From Rhynchopus euleeides (taxonomy: Eukaryota; Euglenozoa; Diplonemea; Diplonemida; Diplonemidae): DNA of 64,000 bases. The position numbers and the translations under genes were made by a program. Under the pieces are notes generated by a model that was not told the origin of the DNA, searched no databases, and worked only from the letters and a program-made list of their open reading frames with translations. Location: contig OY723312.1 of assembly GCA_963210315.1 (NCBI GenBank), forward strand, positions 992,001 through 1,056,000, in the 5' to 3' direction. Shown here piece after piece: positions 61,465-64,000 of this stretch; position 1 is the stretch's first letter; every line of letters starts with the position of its first letter.

Positions 61465-62393
61465 CACAGATGCCGTGTCACCTCCTGCGTCCGCAGCGCC
61501 CTCGCCATCTCCGTGGGGCATCCCCCGTAGCGGATGGTGGTGCTGGAGAGGCCGCTCTCGCCGTGATGCTTCGCGAGGCGGCCCACCAGCATCTCCGACA
61601 GATCCGCTCCCGACGCGATGAGCCCGAAGAGGAAGGTGAGCGCCCCGCGCTTCACGCTGTGGCCCGAGTAGGCCTCCATCCCCGGTGTTGCCCGCCACAT
61701 CGCCGTCACATCTGCCGTCGAAACCGCCGTCAGCCGCTCGAAGGGGCGCAGGCGCGTCACCAGCTCCGCGATGGAGGGGGTCAGGTCCCCGCATATCACC
61801 GTCCACTTTGAGGCTGTGAACGGGTTGGCCCGACGGCCCTTCGGGGAGGTGTGCCAGTCTATTATCACCTCCGTGGGCTGCACCGCGATGAACTGCTCCG
61901 ACGAGAGGGTGCACACCTCCCCCCACCGGGCCGCGGTCTTCCACGCCGTCAGCGCCGCCAGTCGGAGATGCGGCTGTTGACACAGCGCCCACGCCACGAG
62001 TACCTCCTTCGGCATCGGCGTCGCCTGCTGCTGCGGAATGGCCCCCCCGGCCGCACGCAGCGCGCTTGCCAGGCTGAGGAGGGGCTGCTGGGCGAGGCCG
62101 AGGTGGCGCATCGTCCCGGAGAGCGCCTTTGCGTAGGCCAGCATCCCCTGCGGCGACACCCCTGTCGCCAGCACGAACAGCATGGCGGTGTCGGCGTCGA
62201 CTTCTAGGCCGTGCTCGTTGGCCCACCGCACCAGCCTTGCCCACAGCCGCTGCCTCTGTGACGAAGTGCTTCGCGCCCACATACCCGCCACCACGGCCTG
62301 CAGGCGCTCCACGGCCTCCCCGGGGCCGACCTCCACCTCTCCCGTGACGCGCACCGCCACACCCCCGACCCGAGCGGCCACGTGCCGCATCAT
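61464..62393 (-). CDS. Tyrosine recombinase of YR element 2
   Basis: 309 residues. About 25-115 fit the helical DNA-binding domain and 125-295 the catalytic domain. Visible catalytic residues: Arg156 (WKTAARWGEV), His245 (GHSVKRGAL), His276 (AKHHGES) and Tyr289 (TTIRYG). In the His-x-x-Arg box the +3 residue is Lys248, with Arg249 next, whereas element 1 has Arg at both places; either Lys substitutes or the alignment shifts by one. The start is uncertain: ATG 62393 leaves 264 bases after gag, including a GTT-rich microsatellite. Confidence 0.82.
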   Translation of the reverse strand: MMRHVAARVGGVAVRVTGEVEVGPGEAVERLQAVVAGMWARSTSSQRQRLWARLVRWANEHGLEVDADTAMLFVLATGVSPQGMLAYAKALSGTMRHLGLAQQPLLSLASALRAAGGAIPQQQATPMPKEVLVAWALCQQPHLRLAALTAWKTAARWGEVCTLSSEQFIAVQPTEVIIDWHTSPKGRRANPFTASKWTVICGDLTPSIAELVTRLRPFERLTAVSTADVTAMWRATPGMEAYSGHSVKRGALTFLFGLIASGADLSEMLVGRLAKHHGESGLSSTTIRYGGCPTEMARALRTQEVTRHL

Positions 62394-62503
62394 CGCCCTC
62401 GCAAAGAGCGGTGTTCTCCCGCTGGCGGCGCCGGATGCGCCTAAGGGCGTTGCGGGCCCTGGCTGAGCGGGGTGGGGTCGAAGGGATGTGTCGGGTGGAG
62501 GAG

Positions 62504-62574
62504 ATGTTGTTGAGGTGTTGTTGTTGTTGTTGTCGTTGTTGTTGATGCTGTTGATGTTGTTGATGTTGTGGATG
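62504..62574. repeat. GTT-rich microsatellite
   Basis: Imperfect GTT/GAT triplets between the gag and recombinase genes of element 2; on the coding (minus) strand it reads CAACAACAA. Unstructured CAA-rich leaders can favour ribosome loading, so a role in recombinase translation is possible. Confidence 0.7.
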
Positions 62575-62657
62575 TGGGGGGGGTTGGATGGGCGGCGAGG
62601 GGCGGGGTGTTGTAGAAGCGCGAGGGGGGGGCGGGCCTGGAGCCGGGAGGTGGGCAG

Positions 62658-63854
62658 TCACGCGCGCCCGCCCCCGGCCCTGCCGTTTCCCGGCGCCCTC
62701 GCCGGTGCCTTCGCCACGATGCGCTGCTGGGGGGCTCTGGCGGCGGTGCGGGGGCGTGTGTGTTGTGTCTGGGGGGCGGCCCCCGGGCCCACTGCCGCAG
62801 CCGCTCGCATCACAGGGTGGGCCGTGGCGTCCTCCCTGGCGAGGTGGCGCTCGATCGCAGCTCGCGGCACCCTGTCTCGCACGAAGGCAATCTGGAGCAG
62901 CACCTGTCGCAGCAGGTGGTTCCCCAGCTCCCTCTGGGGGGTGCGCCCCCAGCCTGCGACGCACGCCGTCGCCAAGATCCAGAGGCGCAATGCCTCGAAG
63001 GCCTCCCCCAGAATGCGCCCCCCGGGGAGATGCAGCGAACCCGACACCCAGCGAGACTCGAGCTGCAGTACCAGGTACTGCGCGTCGGTCTCGATGGCCG
63101 CATCCCACTCCGCGACGTCCGCCACATCCGCCGGGTGCACCGCCGCGCTCGTCATCGGCGCCGCCATCTGCGGGTACATCGGGGGCGGTGTCACCGGGGG
63201 AGCACCCATCTGCTGAGGAGGGGGAGGGGGCTGCGACGCCACCATCGATGCAGCCTGCTGCTGCATGGTCGCGACACGCCGGTCGAATTCCTCCTGGAAC
63301 TGACGTGTTTGTTCTGCCGAAGCCTCGTCGAAGCGCCGCTGCTGCGCTGCTGCCTGTGCCTGCACTTCGTTCAAAGCCTCGCGCACCGCTGCCACCTCCC
63401 GTTCTGACTGCACCCGCATGTCCTCGATGGTCGTCGCCGCCATCTCGGTCTGATGCACCGAGGTCTCGACGAGTCGGATGTAGACCCAATCCGGAGCGGG
63501 GAAGGGGTAGGTCACATCCGGACCGTCGTGCACTTCGACTCCGGCCACATAGTTGTAGGCCTCCGACAATGTCACTTCATATGTCGGAGAGCCGTCCTGG
63601 TCAGGTGCACCCGCAGAGAGACGCGCTGCGTAACGCGCGAAATCCGTCGATCCGTCAGACGGTCTGCACGTGTATACAACACACGCATTCACCAGGGCAG
63701 CGGCCTGGTCCCCCAGCATCCGCACCGACATCTCCACAGGGGCCACAAACCCCTGCCCAGCGGTGGCTCTGGGGGAGACCGCCCGCGCCCGCTGAGTCCC
63801 CACCCACGACATGGTGAAGGGCTGCAGGGGGACGACGTCAGGGGAGGTTGTCAT
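62658..63854 (-). CDS. Gag-like protein of YR element 2
   Basis: 398 residues from ATG 63854; the frame opens 25 codons earlier at 63929, but those codons are unlike the rest. Residues 1-125: unknown. 128-205: charged, Gln/Glu/Ala-rich, a likely coiled coil for multimerisation. 208-235: Pro/Gln/Met-rich linker. 255-340: region with ELGNHLL (309-315) and RVPRAAIE (328-335), the pair also seen in the element 1 gag. 350-398: Ala/Arg/Gly-rich basic tail, probably RNA binding. No zinc knuckle. Called Gag by position and by this shared region. Confidence 0.7.
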   Translation of the reverse strand: MTTSPDVVPLQPFTMSWVGTQRARAVSPRATAGQGFVAPVEMSVRMLGDQAAALVNACVVYTCRPSDGSTDFARYAARLSAGAPDQDGSPTYEVTLSEAYNYVAGVEVHDGPDVTYPFPAPDWVYIRLVETSVHQTEMAATTIEDMRVQSEREVAAVREALNEVQAQAAAQQRRFDEASAEQTRQFQEEFDRRVATMQQQAASMVASQPPPPPQQMGAPPVTPPPMYPQMAAPMTSAAVHPADVADVAEWDAAIETDAQYLVLQLESRWVSGSLHLPGGRILGEAFEALRLWILATACVAGWGRTPQRELGNHLLRQVLLQIAFVRDRVPRAAIERHLAREDATAHPVMRAAAAVGPGAAPQTQHTRPRTAARAPQQRIVAKAPARAPGNGRAGGGRA

Positions 63855-63975
63855 TGTGTAGCGGGCGACGGGCGGTTGGAAAGGGCAGTGGGGAAGAAGG
63901 CGTGGGAACAGAAGGTGAAAGTGTAACAATAAAAGAAAGCGGACAAGACGAAGAGTGTTGGCCGCGGGGAGATTA
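63855..63975. other. 5' leader of element 2
   Basis: 121 bp between the A1 repeat and the gag start on the minus strand. No hairpin comparable to that of element 1 was found. Confidence 0.45.
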
Positions 63976-64000
63976 CCCTGATGAAGGGGGTGTTGTGTGG
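63976..64000. repeat. Terminal direct repeat of element 2 (A1 inner end, partial)
   Basis: Identical over all 25 visible bases to 59345-59369; truncated by the window end. Confidence 0.75.

Larger units (their letters stand above)
59345..64000 (-). mobile_element. YR retrotransposon, element 2 (5' end beyond the window)
   Basis: A second, divergent YR retrotransposon on the minus strand with the same gene order as element 1: gag-like, tyrosine recombinase, RT/RNase H. A direct repeat of 25 bp (59345-59369 and 63976-64000) lies outside the genes on both sides and runs to the window edge; it corresponds to A2 and A1. A matching B1/B2 pair was not found between 59115 and 59754, so the 3' terminus may be incomplete. 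Confidence 0.8.

Noticed and set aside
61465..63489. Upstream 675 codons of the 1244-codon frame in element 2
   Set aside because: Same reasoning: a shadow of gag and recombinase in a high-GC region.

Overview
This window comes from a GC-rich eukaryotic nuclear genome, most likely an alga or other protist. Reasons: satellites and minisatellites fill much of the sequence, there are tyrosine-recombinase (YR) retrotransposons of the split-direct-repeat type, there is a piece of a class III nucleotidyl cyclase with the TDVQ.ST signature common in algal cyclases, and one ubiquitin-specific protease is fused to a DDE transposase. There are no bacterial operons. A green alga is plausible (YR retrotransposons and such cyclases are known there), but the lineage is inference.

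Layout. 1-7336: a 31-bp minisatellite (family A) holding two minus-strand, internally deleted copies of YR element 1 (1713-3032, 5014-6333) inside a 3301-bp tandem duplication. 7345-7550: a frameshifted cyclase fragment. 7503-41990: a tandem array of 6148-bp units. Each of five units carries cyclase stub, 31-bp minisatellite B, about 700 bp of spacer, a short 31-bp minisatellite C, and a YR element 1 copy. The sixth unit lacks the element and its minisatellite C runs on for about 43 copies. A 200-N gap (23993-24192) sits in unit 3, with 818 bp repeated on its two sides. 41991-45175: gene-poor DNA with a 42-bp-TIR element and an AT-rich fold-back. 45176-50728 (minus): a 1850-codon ORF joining USP protease, DDE transposase and histone-H1-like tail. 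50961-56675: a 41-bp satellite, about 139 copies. 56676-59344: repeats. 59345-64000 (minus): a second, divergent YR retrotransposon (element 2), whose 5' end continues past the window.

How the genes work together. Both YR elements encode, in order, a Gag-like protein, a tyrosine recombinase, and a reverse transcriptase/RNase H. In the established model for such elements, RNA is copied to DNA inside a Gag particle, a circle is rebuilt using the B1-A2 segment, and the recombinase inserts it without target duplication. Element 1 has complete 3' B1-A2-B2 repeats, and the junctions of its deletion derivative fit a one-nucleotide-overlap recombination exactly. The identical 6148-bp units suggest very recent amplification (or an assembly effect), possibly by re-integration of a circle that carried 1.5 kb of host flank.
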